Assembly: GCA_958295955.1 (NCBI GenBank)
Contig: OY282420.1
Coordinates: 2,370,435-2,434,434 of the forward strand
Direction: 5' to 3'
Length of the DNA stretch: 64,000 nucleotides
Origin: an uncultured Bryobacterales bacterium
GTDB taxonomy: Bacteria; Acidobacteriota; Terriglobia; Bryobacterales; UBA6623
Part shown: positions 8,826 through 18,100 of the stretch, piece by piece
How the letters are laid out: every line of letters begins with the position of its first letter
Position numbering within the stretch: position 1 is the first letter of the stretch
The notes under the pieces: generated by a model
What the model saw: only the letters and a program-made list of their open reading frames with translations
Told to the model about the DNA's origin: nothing
Databases searched by the model: none
Made by a program: the position numbers and the translations under genes

Positions 8826-8860
8826 ACGCCCTCCCCCTGTAAAGTTACGACGAATCTCTG

Positions 8861-8890
8861 ATTCTAACCGGGGCTGCCGATCCCGTGCAA
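8861..8890 (-). promoter_or_regulatory. Sigma-70-like promoter of acpP-fabF
   Basis: On the minus strand TTGCAC (8885-8890) and TAGAAT (8861-8866) are separated by 18 bp. This is a near-consensus -35/-10 pair located 35 bp upstream of the acpP start. Confidence 0.55.
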
Positions 8891-8922
8891 TACGCAGCCG
8901 TTCGAACGCTTCGACAATAGCG

Positions 8923-9252
8923 TCAGAGCGTCAGGACGTAGGCGATGACGTTGTCCTTCTCCTCGTCGCTCATCAGCTTCTCGAAAGCGGGCATGCCGCC
9001 GCCGCCCTTGTTGAGGTTCTCGAGCAGGTTGTCGTAGGTCGTGTCCTTGTCGCTGGGCAGCTTGCCGTCCTTGACGCCGGCCAGGCCCGGCCCGATCTTT
9101 TTTTCTTTGTTGTCGGCATTGTGGCAGACCACGCACTTCGTTTCGAAGACTTCCTTGCCCGCGCCGGCGTCGCCGTCGCCTTCTCCCCCGAAGGCAAAGG
9201 GAGCGGCCAGCCCCAAGGCGGCGGCCGCGGTGAATAAACGGTTGCGCAACAT
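8923..9252 (-). CDS. Small secreted class I c-type cytochrome
   Basis: A 109-residue periplasmic cytochrome c for electron transfer. It has a signal peptide ([18 protein letters not shown]), one haem-binding CVVCH motif near residue 43, the axial-ligand region [12 protein letters not shown] and a distal methionine in [16 protein letters not shown], ending in the canonical helix [10 protein letters not shown]. The ATG at 9252, with GGAGGG upstream, is chosen over an in-frame TTG at 9270. Confidence 0.9.
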   Translation of the reverse strand: MLRNRLFTAAAALGLAAPFAFGGEGDGDAGAGKEVFETKCVVCHNADNKEKKIGPGLAGVKDGKLPSDKDTTYDNLLENLNKGGGGMPAFEKLMSDEEKDNVIAYVLTL

Positions 9253-9301
9253 TTTCCGATAACCCTCCAAACTCGCTAGTGTAGCGCAAGCCGCCGGCTC
9301 G

Positions 9302-9331
9302 TTGACAGCGATTCGATGGATTCCCTAGCAT
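9302..9331 (+). promoter_or_regulatory. Sigma-70-like promoter of the MoaD/MoeB fusion gene
   Basis: A consensus TTGACA at 9302-9307 is followed after 18 bp by TAGCAT at 9326-9331. The GTG start of the downstream gene is 19 bases further on, after GGGGTGG. Confidence 0.5.
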
Positions 9332-9349
9332 CGAAACAGGGGTGGAACC

Positions 9350-10783
9350 GTGGCCAGAATTATCATTCCAACGCCGTTGCGGCAGTTCGCCGGCGGCAAC
9401 GACTCCGTCGATGTCGAGGCATCGAACGTCGGCGAGGCGCTGGCGAAGCTCGTCGAGGCGCACCCTGCAATCGAGCAGAATCTTTTCAACAGCGAGGGAA
9501 AGCTGCGCAGCTTCGTCAACATCTACGTGAGCGACGAGGATATCCGCTATCTCGACAAGGAGGCGACCGCGGTCGGCGAGGACGACACGATCAGCATCGT
9601 GCCTTCCATCGCCGGGGGCTCGGCGAACGGCCTGCCCGAGCTTTCGAACGCAGAGATCATGCGCTACAGCCGCCACCTCATCCTCCCGGAGGTGGGGCTC
9701 GAAGGGCAGCGCAAGCTCAAGGGGGCGCGGGTTTTGATGGTCGGCACGGGCGGCTTGGGGGCCCCGCTGGGGCTTTATCTGGCCGCGGCCGGCATCGGCA
9801 AGATCGGCATCGTCGATTTCGATGTCGTGGACGAGACCAACCTGCAGCGGCAGGTGATCCACGGCTCGAAAGACGTGGGGCGGCCGAAGATCGATTCCGC
9901 TGCCGAGACCATGAAAGACATCAACCCCTACCTCGAAATCGCCAAGTACGAGACCGCGCTGACCAGCGCCAACGCGCTCGACATCATCGCCGGCTACGAC
10001 GTGGTCGTGGACGGCACGGACAACTTCCCGACCCGCTATCTGGTCAACGACGCCTGCGTGCTGCTGGGCAAGCCGAACGCTTACGGCTCGATTTTTCGTT
10101 TCGAGGGGCAGGCGACGGTTTTCCACCATGAGGGCGGCCCCTGCTACCGCTGCCTGTATCCCGAGCCGCCTCCGCCCGGCCTGGTGCCGAGTTGCGCCGA
10201 AGGCGGAGTTCTGGGCATTCTGCCGGCGGTGGTCGGGAGCATCCAGGCCACCGAGACGGTGAAGATCGTCCTGGGCAAGGGCGAGTCGCTGAGCGGCCGC
10301 CTGGTGCTCTATGACGCTCTCAACATGAAATTCCGCGAGTTGAAGCTGCGGCGCAACCCCGCCTGCCCGGTCTGCGGCGACAACCCGACGGTCAAGGAGT
10401 TGATCGACTATCAGCAGTTCTGCGGCATCCCCCAGCAGGCCGCGGCGCAAGCGGCGGAAGAGAAGCTGCCCGAGATCGTCCCGGCTGCTCTGAAGTCCCG
10501 CATGGAGGCCGCCGACGGCGTGTTCGTGCTCGACGTGCGCGAGCCGCACGAGTACGAGATCGCGCGCATCCCGGGGACCAAGCTGATCCCCCTGGGCGAG
10601 TTGAACAAGCGCGTCGGCGAGTTGGACGCGACGGCCGACATCGTCATCCACTGCAAGAGCGGCATGCGCAGCGGCAAGGCTCAACGGTTGTTGAAGGATA
10701 TGGGCTTCAGCCGGGTGACGAACCTGGCCGGCGGAATCCTGCGCTGGAGCGACGAAGTGGACCCGACGGTGCCAAAGTATTAG
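9350..10783 (+). CDS. MoaD/ThiS-like - MoeB/ThiF - rhodanese fusion protein
   Basis: A 477-residue three-domain sulfur-transfer protein. Residues 1-90 form a ubiquitin-like MoaD/ThiS domain ending IVPSIAGG. About residues 97-350 form an E1-like adenylating domain with YSRHLILPEVGLEGQ, the ATP loop GTGGLGAPLG, the DFDVVDETNLQRQ motif, zinc cysteines CYRC and CPVC, and a cysteine in VPSCAEGGVLGILPA. The C-terminus is a rhodanese domain with active-site Cys in HCKSGMRSG. Such enzymes adenylate the C-terminal glycine of a carrier so that it becomes a thiocarboxylate. Here the carrier's Gly-Gly is internal (residues 89-90), so it would need cleavage or be vestigial. Starts with GTG. Confidence 0.88.
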   Translation: MARIIIPTPLRQFAGGNDSVDVEASNVGEALAKLVEAHPAIEQNLFNSEGKLRSFVNIYVSDEDIRYLDKEATAVGEDDTISIVPSIAGGSANGLPELSNAEIMRYSRHLILPEVGLEGQRKLKGARVLMVGTGGLGAPLGLYLAAAGIGKIGIVDFDVVDETNLQRQVIHGSKDVGRPKIDSAAETMKDINPYLEIAKYETALTSANALDIIAGYDVVVDGTDNFPTRYLVNDACVLLGKPNAYGSIFRFEGQATVFHHEGGPCYRCLYPEPPPPGLVPSCAEGGVLGILPAVVGSIQATETVKIVLGKGESLSGRLVLYDALNMKFRELKLRRNPACPVCGDNPTVKELIDYQQFCGIPQQAAAQAAEEKLPEIVPAALKSRMEAADGVFVLDVREPHEYEIARIPGTKLIPLGELNKRVGELDATADIVIHCKSGMRSGKAQRLLKDMGFSRVTNLAGGILRWSDEVDPTVPKY

Positions 10784-10833
10784 CGCTGCGCTTGCGATCA
10801 TGGTAGCGAGGTCTTGGCGGGCCTCGAACGGGC

Positions 10834-12189
10834 ATGCCGGGCGTCTCTTCTCTTCAATCGCTTGCCGAAGATATCGCCGCGCGGGCAAAAGCGCTGGGGG
10901 CGGATGCCGCCGAATGCATGGTCCGCGAGGGGGCGGGGTTCTCGGTCCGCGTGCGGCTGGGCGCAATTGAAAAGCTGACCGATTCGGGTTCGAAGGGAAT
11001 CGGCGTTCGCCTGCTGCGCGGCCGATCGAGCGGCTCGGCCTACGGCTCGGATTTCACTGACGCCGGATTGGAGCGGATGCTGCGCTCGGCAATCGAGGCG
11101 GCCGGCGTCACGGCCGAGGATGCGTTTGCCGGTTTGCCCGATGAGGCGGAGCTCGGCAGCGCCGGCGGCGATCTCCGGCTTTTCGATCCGGCGGCGTCGG
11201 CGTTGAGCTCCGCGGCGAAGATTGACCTCGCCAAGCGCTGCGAGCAAGCGGCGCTCGACGCCGACCCGGCGGTTACCCATTCGGAGGGCGCGTTTTTTTC
11301 GTCCGGCTGGATGTATTGGGGATTGGCCAATTCGCTCGGCTTCTCGGGCGGCTACCGCACGGCAAGCTGCGCGCTCGGGGCGTCTCCGGTAGCCGCGTCG
11401 AACGGCCTGAAAGAGCGCGGTTCGTGGTACGAAGTCGGGCGGCGCCCGGAGGCGTTGGGCAGCGCCGAAGCGATCGGGCGGACGGCGGCCGCGCGGGCCG
11501 TCCGGCGGTTGCGCCCGCGCAAGATGCGTACGACGGCAGCGCCGGTGGTGTTCGAGCCGGGCGCGGCCAAGTCGCTTTTGGGGCACTTGGCCGCGGCCGT
11601 CAGCGGCAGCGCGGCATATCGCCGGTCGTCTTTCCTGGCGGGCCGGCTCGGCGAAACGGTCGCCGCGCCGCAGGTTACGGTTTTCGACGACTCCTTGACG
11701 CCGGGCGGGTTCGGCAGTTCGCCGTTCGACGACGAAGGGGTGCGCGGGCGCAAGACGGCCGTCATTGCGGAAGGGCGGCTGGAAAGCTATCTGCTGAACA
11801 GCTACGCGGCGAGAAAGCTTGCGCTGCGCACGACGGGGAACGCCGCGCGCGGCCTCTCCGGCGCGGCCGGCATAGGGCACGGGAACTTCGAGATCGTCCC
11901 CGGCGGCGCGGCGCCCGAGGAGATCGTCGCTTCGGTAAAAGACGGGCTTTACGTTACCGATCTGATCGGCTTCGGCGTCAATCTGGTGACGGGCGATTAT
12001 TCGCGCGGCGCTTCGGGATTCCGCATCGAAAACGGCCGGCTGACGCATCCGGTTTCCGAAGTCACGATCGGCGGCAATCTGGCGGACATGCTGCGCGCGA
12101 TCGAGGCGGTGGGCAACGACCCGGACCGCCGCGGGGCGACCGTCGCGCCGACGATCAAGATCGCCAAAATGACGATTGCCGGACAATAA
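10834..12189 (+). CDS. pmbA: TldE/PmbA metalloprotease-family protein
   Basis: A 451-residue member of the TldD/PmbA (U62) family; TldD-TldE process peptides such as microcin B17 and degrade CcdA. Family landmarks are the N-terminal AECMVREGAGFSVRVRLG, the central DDSLTPGGFGSSPFDDEG, and the C-terminal LYVTDLIGFGVNLVTGDYSR then GASGFRIENGRLTHPV and VTIGGNL. There is no HExxxH motif, as expected for the non-catalytic TldE partner. No tldD is present in the window. Confidence 0.9.
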   Translation: MPGVSSLQSLAEDIAARAKALGADAAECMVREGAGFSVRVRLGAIEKLTDSGSKGIGVRLLRGRSSGSAYGSDFTDAGLERMLRSAIEAAGVTAEDAFAGLPDEAELGSAGGDLRLFDPAASALSSAAKIDLAKRCEQAALDADPAVTHSEGAFFSSGWMYWGLANSLGFSGGYRTASCALGASPVAASNGLKERGSWYEVGRRPEALGSAEAIGRTAAARAVRRLRPRKMRTTAAPVVFEPGAAKSLLGHLAAAVSGSAAYRRSSFLAGRLGETVAAPQVTVFDDSLTPGGFGSSPFDDEGVRGRKTAVIAEGRLESYLLNSYAARKLALRTTGNAARGLSGAAGIGHGNFEIVPGGAAPEEIVASVKDGLYVTDLIGFGVNLVTGDYSRGASGFRIENGRLTHPVSEVTIGGNLADMLRAIEAVGNDPDRRGATVAPTIKIAKMTIAGQ

Positions 12190-12194
12190 GAAAA

Positions 12195-12683
12195 ATGCTC
12201 GAGACGGAAAAGCAGATCGCGGGCGGCAGGTTGAAGCCGGCGCCGATTTTAATCGCGGCGGCGGTGTTCGGGGCGCTGGCGGCGGTTGGCTATTACCAAT
12301 GGAAAGCCGACGCGGAAGCCGTTCCCGCGGGGCTGGTGCTGACGGACGAGGCGAGGGCCTACCTGCCCATGCTCGATCTGCACGACGACGTCGAGATGGT
12401 CGCCACCGAGAGCGCGCTGGGCCACACCCTGGTCGAGATCACCGGAACGATCGAGAACCTGGGCGAAAAGCCGATTCGCAGCGTGAAGCTCAACTGCGTG
12501 TTTTACGAAATCAACGGCATCGAGCTCGACCGCGCGCCGGCGTCGATCGTGCGCGCGAACGTCGGCCTGCCTCCCGGCGAGAAACGGCAATTCCGCTTGG
12601 CGTTCGATGCGGTTCCCGACGGCTGGAATCAGACAATGCCCAATCTGTTTATTGCCGAGATCGTTTTCGGGACGCCGCAGTAG
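12195..12683 (+). CDS. Single-pass membrane protein with an FxLYD-like extracytoplasmic domain
   Basis: A 162-residue protein. Residues about 17-35 (PILIAAAVFGALAAVGYYQW) form one transmembrane helix. The rest is a beta-rich domain with the pattern LVEITGTIENLGEKPIRSVK then NCVFYEINGIELDR and LPPGEKRQFRLAFD. This gain-of-Ig-like-fold pattern resembles FxLYD/DUF2393-type domains (inference). It starts 6 bp after pmbA and is probably co-transcribed. Function unknown. Confidence 0.75.
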   Translation: MLETEKQIAGGRLKPAPILIAAAVFGALAAVGYYQWKADAEAVPAGLVLTDEARAYLPMLDLHDDVEMVATESALGHTLVEITGTIENLGEKPIRSVKLNCVFYEINGIELDRAPASIVRANVGLPPGEKRQFRLAFDAVPDGWNQTMPNLFIAEIVFGTPQ

Positions 12684-12690
12684 CCGCCCG

Positions 12691-12737
12691 GCGTCTTGCG
12701 CTCCGCTATTCACTATCCATCGGCCGCGCAAGCGGCC
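12691..12737 (+). repeat. Dispersed intergenic repeat, copy 1, with a GCAA-capped hairpin
   Basis: Contains the core ATTCACTATCC followed by CGGCCGCGCAAGCGGCC. The hairpin GGCCGC-GCAA-GCGGCC (12722-12737) has a perfect 6-bp stem with a GNRA tetraloop. Located just 3' of the FxLYD-like gene. Other copies are at 19345, 34927, 46441 (inverted, partial) and 56118 (partial). Confidence 0.65.
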
Positions 12738-12753
12738 TTGCTAGACTTGGCTG

Positions 12754-13272
12754 GTGGCGTCGCCGAGCAGTTCCGAGCACAAGCGCCGCGCCGCCGAACG
12801 AGGCCCCGTAACGCTGGCGGTCGTCACCGTGAGCGATACGCGCAATGCCAAGACCGACGCCAACGGGGCCTATTTGTCCGCGGCGGTCGCGCGTTCCGGA
12901 AATCGACTGCACTCCATCCGCATCGTCCCCGATGAACCCGCGCAGATCGAGGCGGCCTTGACTGCGCTGGCCGCCGAGGATGAGCTTCAGGTCATCTTGT
13001 TCAACGGCGGAACCGGAATTTCGCGCCGCGACCGCACTTACGATGTCTTGAGCCGCAATCTGGAAAAAGAGTTGCCCGGGTTCGGCGAAATTTTCCGCAT
13101 GTTGAGCTACGAGCAGGTCGGCGCGGCGGCGGTGCTGTCGCGCGCCGCGGCGGGCGTTTACCGCGGCAAGGTGGTGGTTTCGACGCCGGGGTCGCCCGCG
13201 GCGGTGCGGCTGGCCTGGGAGAAGCTGCTGGAGCCCGAGCTGGCGCACCTGGCCTGGGAAGCGGTGCGTTAA
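12754..13272 (+). CDS. moaB: MoaB/Mog-family molybdenum cofactor biosynthesis protein
   Basis: A 172-residue MoCF-domain protein of the type that adenylates molybdopterin. It shows the core [15 protein letters not shown], the substrate loop [18 protein letters not shown] and the [16 protein letters not shown]-terminal motif. The normal GGTG(x)xxRD signature is intact. It starts with GTG. MoaB and Mog cannot be separated with certainty from sequence alone, but the short length and GGTGIS motif favour MoaB. Other Moco genes are absent, apart from the MoaD/MoeB-like fusion 2 kb upstream. Confidence 0.87.
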   Translation: MASPSSSEHKRRAAERGPVTLAVVTVSDTRNAKTDANGAYLSAAVARSGNRLHSIRIVPDEPAQIEAALTALAAEDELQVILFNGGTGISRRDRTYDVLSRNLEKELPGFGEIFRMLSYEQVGAAAVLSRAAAGVYRGKVVVSTPGSPAAVRLAWEKLLEPELAHLAWEAVR

Positions 13273-13296
13273 CTCCTCGCTATACTTGAGTCTCCA

Positions 13297-13743
13297 ATGA
13301 GCCGCGCCGGGGTATTGCTGACGATCTTGCCGGCAGCCTTCCTGCCGGCGGCGTGCGGAAACGCCGCGGCCGATCTCCCCGCGCAAATGCAGGCGGCGGT
13401 CGAGGACTACCTGGCCGGCCGCGGCGGCTTGGCCGCGGACAATATGCAAGTGTCCGTCGATGCCGTGCAGGTCGAAGGAAATCGGGCGCAGGTCGAGGTG
13501 ACGATTGCGGCGTCGAACGATGCGGCGGCCGTGATGCAGATGGTTTACGAGTTGGAAAAACGCTCGGGCCGCTGGCGCGTGAAGCCTCCGCTTCCGACCG
13601 AAGAAACGGCGCCGCCCGCGGCCGGCGGACTGCCGCCCGGTCATCCTCCGCTTGACGCGCCGGATGCCGGACTGCCGCCGGGACACCCTCCTCTCGGAGC
13701 CGGCGAGCCGGCGCCGAACCCCGGCAAGAATCTCGCAATGTAG
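13297..13743 (+). CDS. Putative lipoprotein with LPPGHPPL repeats
   Basis: A 148-residue exported protein. The N-terminus [18 protein letters not shown] has a lipobox-like LPAAC, so Cys20 may be lipidated. A small domain of alternating strands ([20 protein letters not shown] and [14 protein letters not shown]) is followed by a proline-rich tail with two copies of GLPPGHPPL, about residues 110-135. Such tails are common in exported acidobacterial and deltaproteobacterial proteins. Function unknown. Confidence 0.75.
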   Translation: MSRAGVLLTILPAAFLPAACGNAAADLPAQMQAAVEDYLAGRGGLAADNMQVSVDAVQVEGNRAQVEVTIAASNDAAAVMQMVYELEKRSGRWRVKPPLPTEETAPPAAGGLPPGHPPLDAPDAGLPPGHPPLGAGEPAPNPGKNLAM

Positions 13744-13790
13744 CCCCGCCGCCCGCCTCCGGGGCAGCCGCGCGGCCGGAAAAAGACGCC

Positions 13791-15077
13791 ATGAAACATT
13801 CCCAATCCCGTCAACTGTTTCGCCGGGCGCAAGAGCGGATTCCGGGCGGCGTGAACTCGCCCGCGCGGGCCTTCAAGTCCGTCGGCGGCGACCCGCCGTT
13901 CATTGCCCGCGCCGAGGGCGCCCGTCTGTGGGACGTCGATGGCAACGAGTACCTCGACTACGTAGGCTCGTGGGGCCCGATGCTGCTCGGCCACCGGCAT
14001 CCGGCGGTGATCGCGGCGCTCGAAGAGGCGCTCGCCGGCGGAACCAGCTTCGGCGCGCCGACGGAGCGCGAAGTCGAGATGGCCGAGACGATCGCCGCGC
14101 TCGTTCCGTCGATCGAGACGGTCCGGCTGGTGAACTCCGGCACCGAGGCAACGATGAGCGCGCTGCGGGTCGCCCGCGGGTTCACCGGACGCGAGCTGGC
14201 AATCAAGTTCGAGGGGAATTACCACGGCCACGTCGATTCACTGTTGGTGAAAGCGGGGTCGGGGCTGGCCACGTTGGGGATTTCCGATTCCGCGGGAGTG
14301 CCGGCGGGTTTCGCCGCAACGACGATTCCGCTGCCCTACAACTCCGTCGCAGCGGTCGAGCGGGCCTTCCGCGGGCAAGGCGAAAAGATCGCGGCCGTGA
14401 TCGTCGAACCGGTCGTGGGCAATATGGGCTGCGTTCCGCCGCAACCCGGATTTCTGGAAGCGCTGCGCGCCTTCTGCTCGCAGTACGGCGCGGTGCTGAT
14501 TTTCGACGAGGTGATGACCGGCTTCCGAGTAGCGTTGGGCGGCGCGCAAGAGCGTTTCGGCGTTACGCCCGACATGACCACCTTGGGCAAGGTGATCGGC
14601 GGCGGGCTGCCCGTAGGCGCATTCGGCGGGCGGCGCGAAATCATGGCGGCGGCGGCGCCCCTCGGCCCCGTTTATCAGGCGGGCACGTTGTCGGGGAATC
14701 CGGCGGCGGTGGCGGCCGGACTGGCAACGCTGCGGCTGCTCCGCGGCAATCCGCATATCTACGCAAAACTCGAAGCGCTGGGAGCGCGGCTGCAAGCGGG
14801 CGTTGCCGCGGCCGCGGCCGATGCCGGCGCTGCTCTGACCGTCAACCGCGTCGGTTCGATGATTACCTTCTTCTTCACCGGCCGGGACGTATGCGACTGG
14901 AGCGGGGCGTCGTCGAGCGACACGCAAAAATTCGCGCAATTCTTCCGCCGCATGCTGGAGTCGGGAATCTATCTGCCTTGCTCGCAGTTCGAGGCGGCGT
15001 TTCTTTGCGCGGCGATGACGCAAGAGGATATCGACAGGACGGTCGCCTGCGCCCGGCGGGCTTTCGCGGATATGTAG
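13791..15077 (+). CDS. hemL: Glutamate-1-semialdehyde 2,1-aminomutase
   Basis: PLP enzyme that makes 5-aminolevulinate from glutamate-1-semialdehyde in the C5 haem pathway. The 428-residue protein begins [20 protein letters not shown] and shows [37 protein letters not shown], the [16 protein letters not shown] stretch and the PLP-lysine motif [18 protein letters not shown]. Length and motifs are fully normal. Confidence 0.96.
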   Translation: MKHSQSRQLFRRAQERIPGGVNSPARAFKSVGGDPPFIARAEGARLWDVDGNEYLDYVGSWGPMLLGHRHPAVIAALEEALAGGTSFGAPTEREVEMAETIAALVPSIETVRLVNSGTEATMSALRVARGFTGRELAIKFEGNYHGHVDSLLVKAGSGLATLGISDSAGVPAGFAATTIPLPYNSVAAVERAFRGQGEKIAAVIVEPVVGNMGCVPPQPGFLEALRAFCSQYGAVLIFDEVMTGFRVALGGAQERFGVTPDMTTLGKVIGGGLPVGAFGGRREIMAAAAPLGPVYQAGTLSGNPAAVAAGLATLRLLRGNPHIYAKLEALGARLQAGVAAAAADAGAALTVNRVGSMITFFFTGRDVCDWSGASSSDTQKFAQFFRRMLESGIYLPCSQFEAAFLCAAMTQEDIDRTVACARRAFADM

Positions 15078-15155
15078 CCGGCCGCCTCGTTGCGGAACAG
15101 GGGCAACGCAGCGGCGGGGGAAAGCGCTGCCGCGCGCTAAACTGAGGCTTCCGCG

Positions 15156-18100
15156 ATGCCTTTGCGCGATTTCGATCCGCTCGTCGCCGAGTGGTTTGCC
15201 GGCCGCTTCGAGCGGCCGACCGAACCCCAGCAAGCCGGCTGGCCGGAAATTCGCGCCGGCCGGGACGTTCTGCTCTCCGCTCCGACCGGCTCGGGCAAGA
15301 CCTTGGCGGCGTTTCTGATCTGTCTCGATCGACTCGTCCGCTTGGCGCGAAGCGGGGATTTGCCTGACCGAACGAGCGTGGTGTACGTTTCGCCGTTGAA
15401 GGCGCTGAGCAACGACATCGAGAAGAATCTCTCCGGGCCGCTGGCCGAGATCGCCGCGTTGGCCGCGCGGCGCGGCGTTCGCCTGCCCGCAATCCGAACG
15501 GCGGTGCGCACCGGCGATACGAAGGCATGGGAACGGCGGCGGATGGTCGAGCGCCCGCCGCACATCCTGGTGACCACGCCGGAGTCGCTGTTCATTTTGC
15601 TGACCGCCAAGCGCAGCCGCGAGGCGCTGCGGACCGCGCGGACGGTGATCGTCGATGAGATCCATGCGGCGGCCGGCGACAAGCGCGGCGCGCACCTGGC
15701 TTTGTCGCTGGAGCGGCTGGAGTCGATCGCCGCCCCCGGCGGGCTGCAGCGCATCGGCCTTTCGGCGACAGTCAATCCGATCGAGCGGGTTGCGGCGTTT
15801 TTGAGCCGGCGGTTCGAGAGCGGCGGCGGACGCATTCTCCAGTTCGGGCATAGGCGGGAGTTGGATCTGGCGGTCGAAACGCCGCAGGACGAGTTGGGGC
15901 CGGTTGCTTCGCACGAGGTTTGGGACGAGACGCACGACCGTATCGCCGAGTTGATCCGCGGGCATCGCACGACGCTGATATTCGTCAATACCCGGCGCCT
16001 CGCGGAGCGCGTCACGCACGCGCTGGAGGAGCGGCTCGGCGAGGGCGTGGTCCTGGCGCACCACGGCAGTCTGGCGCGCAAGCTGCGCCTCGACGCCGAG
16101 CAGCGGCTGAAAGAGGGCCGGCTCAAAGCCGTCGTGGCGACCGCTTCGCTGGAGTTGGGGATCGACGTGGGCACGGTGGACCTGGTGTGCCAGATCGGCT
16201 CGCCGCGGGCGGTCGCCGGCGCCCTGCAGCGCATCGGACGCTCAGGGCACTGGATCGGCGCGACGCCGAAGGGGCGGTTCTTCGCCACGACGCGCGACGA
16301 GGCGATCGAGTTGGCGGCGCTGGTCCGCTCCATCCGCCGCGGCGTTCTCGATCGGTTGCAGATCCCGGAGGCGCCGCTGGACATCCTGGCGCAGCAGTTG
16401 GTCGCGGAACTGGGCGCCGGCGAGCGCGAGGAAGGGCGCGGCGAGAGCGAGCTTTACGACTGGGTGAAGCGGGCTTATCCCTACCGCCGGCTGGCGCGCG
16501 CGAGCTTCGATGCGATTATCGCCATGCTCTCCGAAGGCATCGCCGCGGCGCGCGGCCGCAGCGGCGCGTATCTGCACCGGGACCGCGTACACGGTCGCCT
16601 GCGGCCGCGAAGAAACGCGCGCATGGCGGCGATTACCTCGGGCGGGGCGATTCCCGACAACGCGCAGTTTCAGGTCGTGGTCGAGCCCGAGGGCAAGGTC
16701 GTCGGGCTGCTCGATGAGGACTTCGCCGTCGAGTCGATGCGCGGCGACGTGTTTTTGCTGGGCGCCGCGTCGTGGCGGATCCGGCGCGTGGAGCGGGGTC
16801 AGGTCCGCGTCGAAGACGCGCAGGGCGCGACGCCGACGATCCCCTTCTGGCGCGGCGAGGCGCCGGGGCGGACGGCCGAGCTTTCGCAGGCCGTGTCGGA
16901 CATCCGCGAGGACATTTCCCGAGCCGGCGACGACGCGGCCCTTGAATTCCTGACCGCCGAATGCGGCCTCGACCGCCGGGGCGCGGAAACGGCAATCGCT
17001 TACGTGCGCGCCGGCGAAGGTTTTTTGGGCGTGCTGCCGACGACCGGGCAGATCGTCGCGGAACGGTTTTTCGACGAATCGGGCGGGATGCAATTGGTAA
17101 TCCATGCCCCCTTCGGGGCGCGCATCAACCGTGCCTGGGGGCTGGCCTTGCGCAAGCGGTTCTGCCGCTCGTTCAATCTGGAGTTGCAAGCCTCGGCAAC
17201 CGACGACGGCCTGAACATTTCGCTCACCGAGCAGCATTCGTTTCCGCTCGAAACGGTGTTTTCGTTCCTGACGCCGAGTACGCTGGAACACGTGTTGACG
17301 CAGGCGCTGCTGGATGCGCCGATGTTCGGCGTCCGCTGGCGCTGGAACGCCCAGCGCTCTCTGGCGGTGCTGCGTTTCTCGGGCGGAAAAAAAACGCCGC
17401 CGCCGATTCTGCGCATGCGCACCGACGATCTGCTGGCGGCGGTGTTCCCCGATCAGGCGGCATGCGCGGAGAACCTGTCGGGGGAGATCCGCATTCCCGA
17501 TCATCCGCTGGTCAACGAAACGATCGACAACTGCCTGCGCGAAGCCATGGATCTGGACGGGCTGGCGGCGGTCGTGCGTGGCATCGAGAGCGGCCGCATC
17601 CGCACTGCGGCGCGGGAGACGCCCGAGTCGTCGCCGTTTTCGCACGGCATCCTGAATGCCAATCCGTACGCCTTTCTCGACCCGGCGCCGCTGGAGGAAC
17701 GGCGCGCCCGCGCGGTGCAGATGCGGCGGGGGTTGGCGCCCGAGTGGCTGGATGGTTCCGGGTCGCTGGACCAAGCGGCCATCGACGAGACCGAGCAGGC
17801 GGTTTTCCCGGTCATCCGCGATGCCGAGGAACTGCACGACGCGCTGTTGTCGTTGATCGTGCTGCCGCCGCGGGAGGAATGGGCGGCCGCGTTCGAGCAG
17901 CTTCGCCGCGAACGGCGGGCGGCGGCGGCGGCAACGGCGGCGGGAACTCTGTGGGTTGCCGCCGAGCGCATGGCGTTGGCGCGGGCGGCTTATCCCGGCG
18001 CGGCGTCCGCCGAGGCATTGCCGGCGGTCGAGCCGTCGCGGGCGCTGCCCGAGTCGCGCGCCGGCGCGGCGGCCGAAATCCTGCGCGGCTGGCTCGACAG

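Noticed and set aside
8864..10966. A 700-codon open frame on the minus strand opposite the MoaD/MoeB fusion gene
   Set aside because: The two strands are open because of high GC codon bias; its translation is low-complexity and it covers well-supported genes on the other strand.
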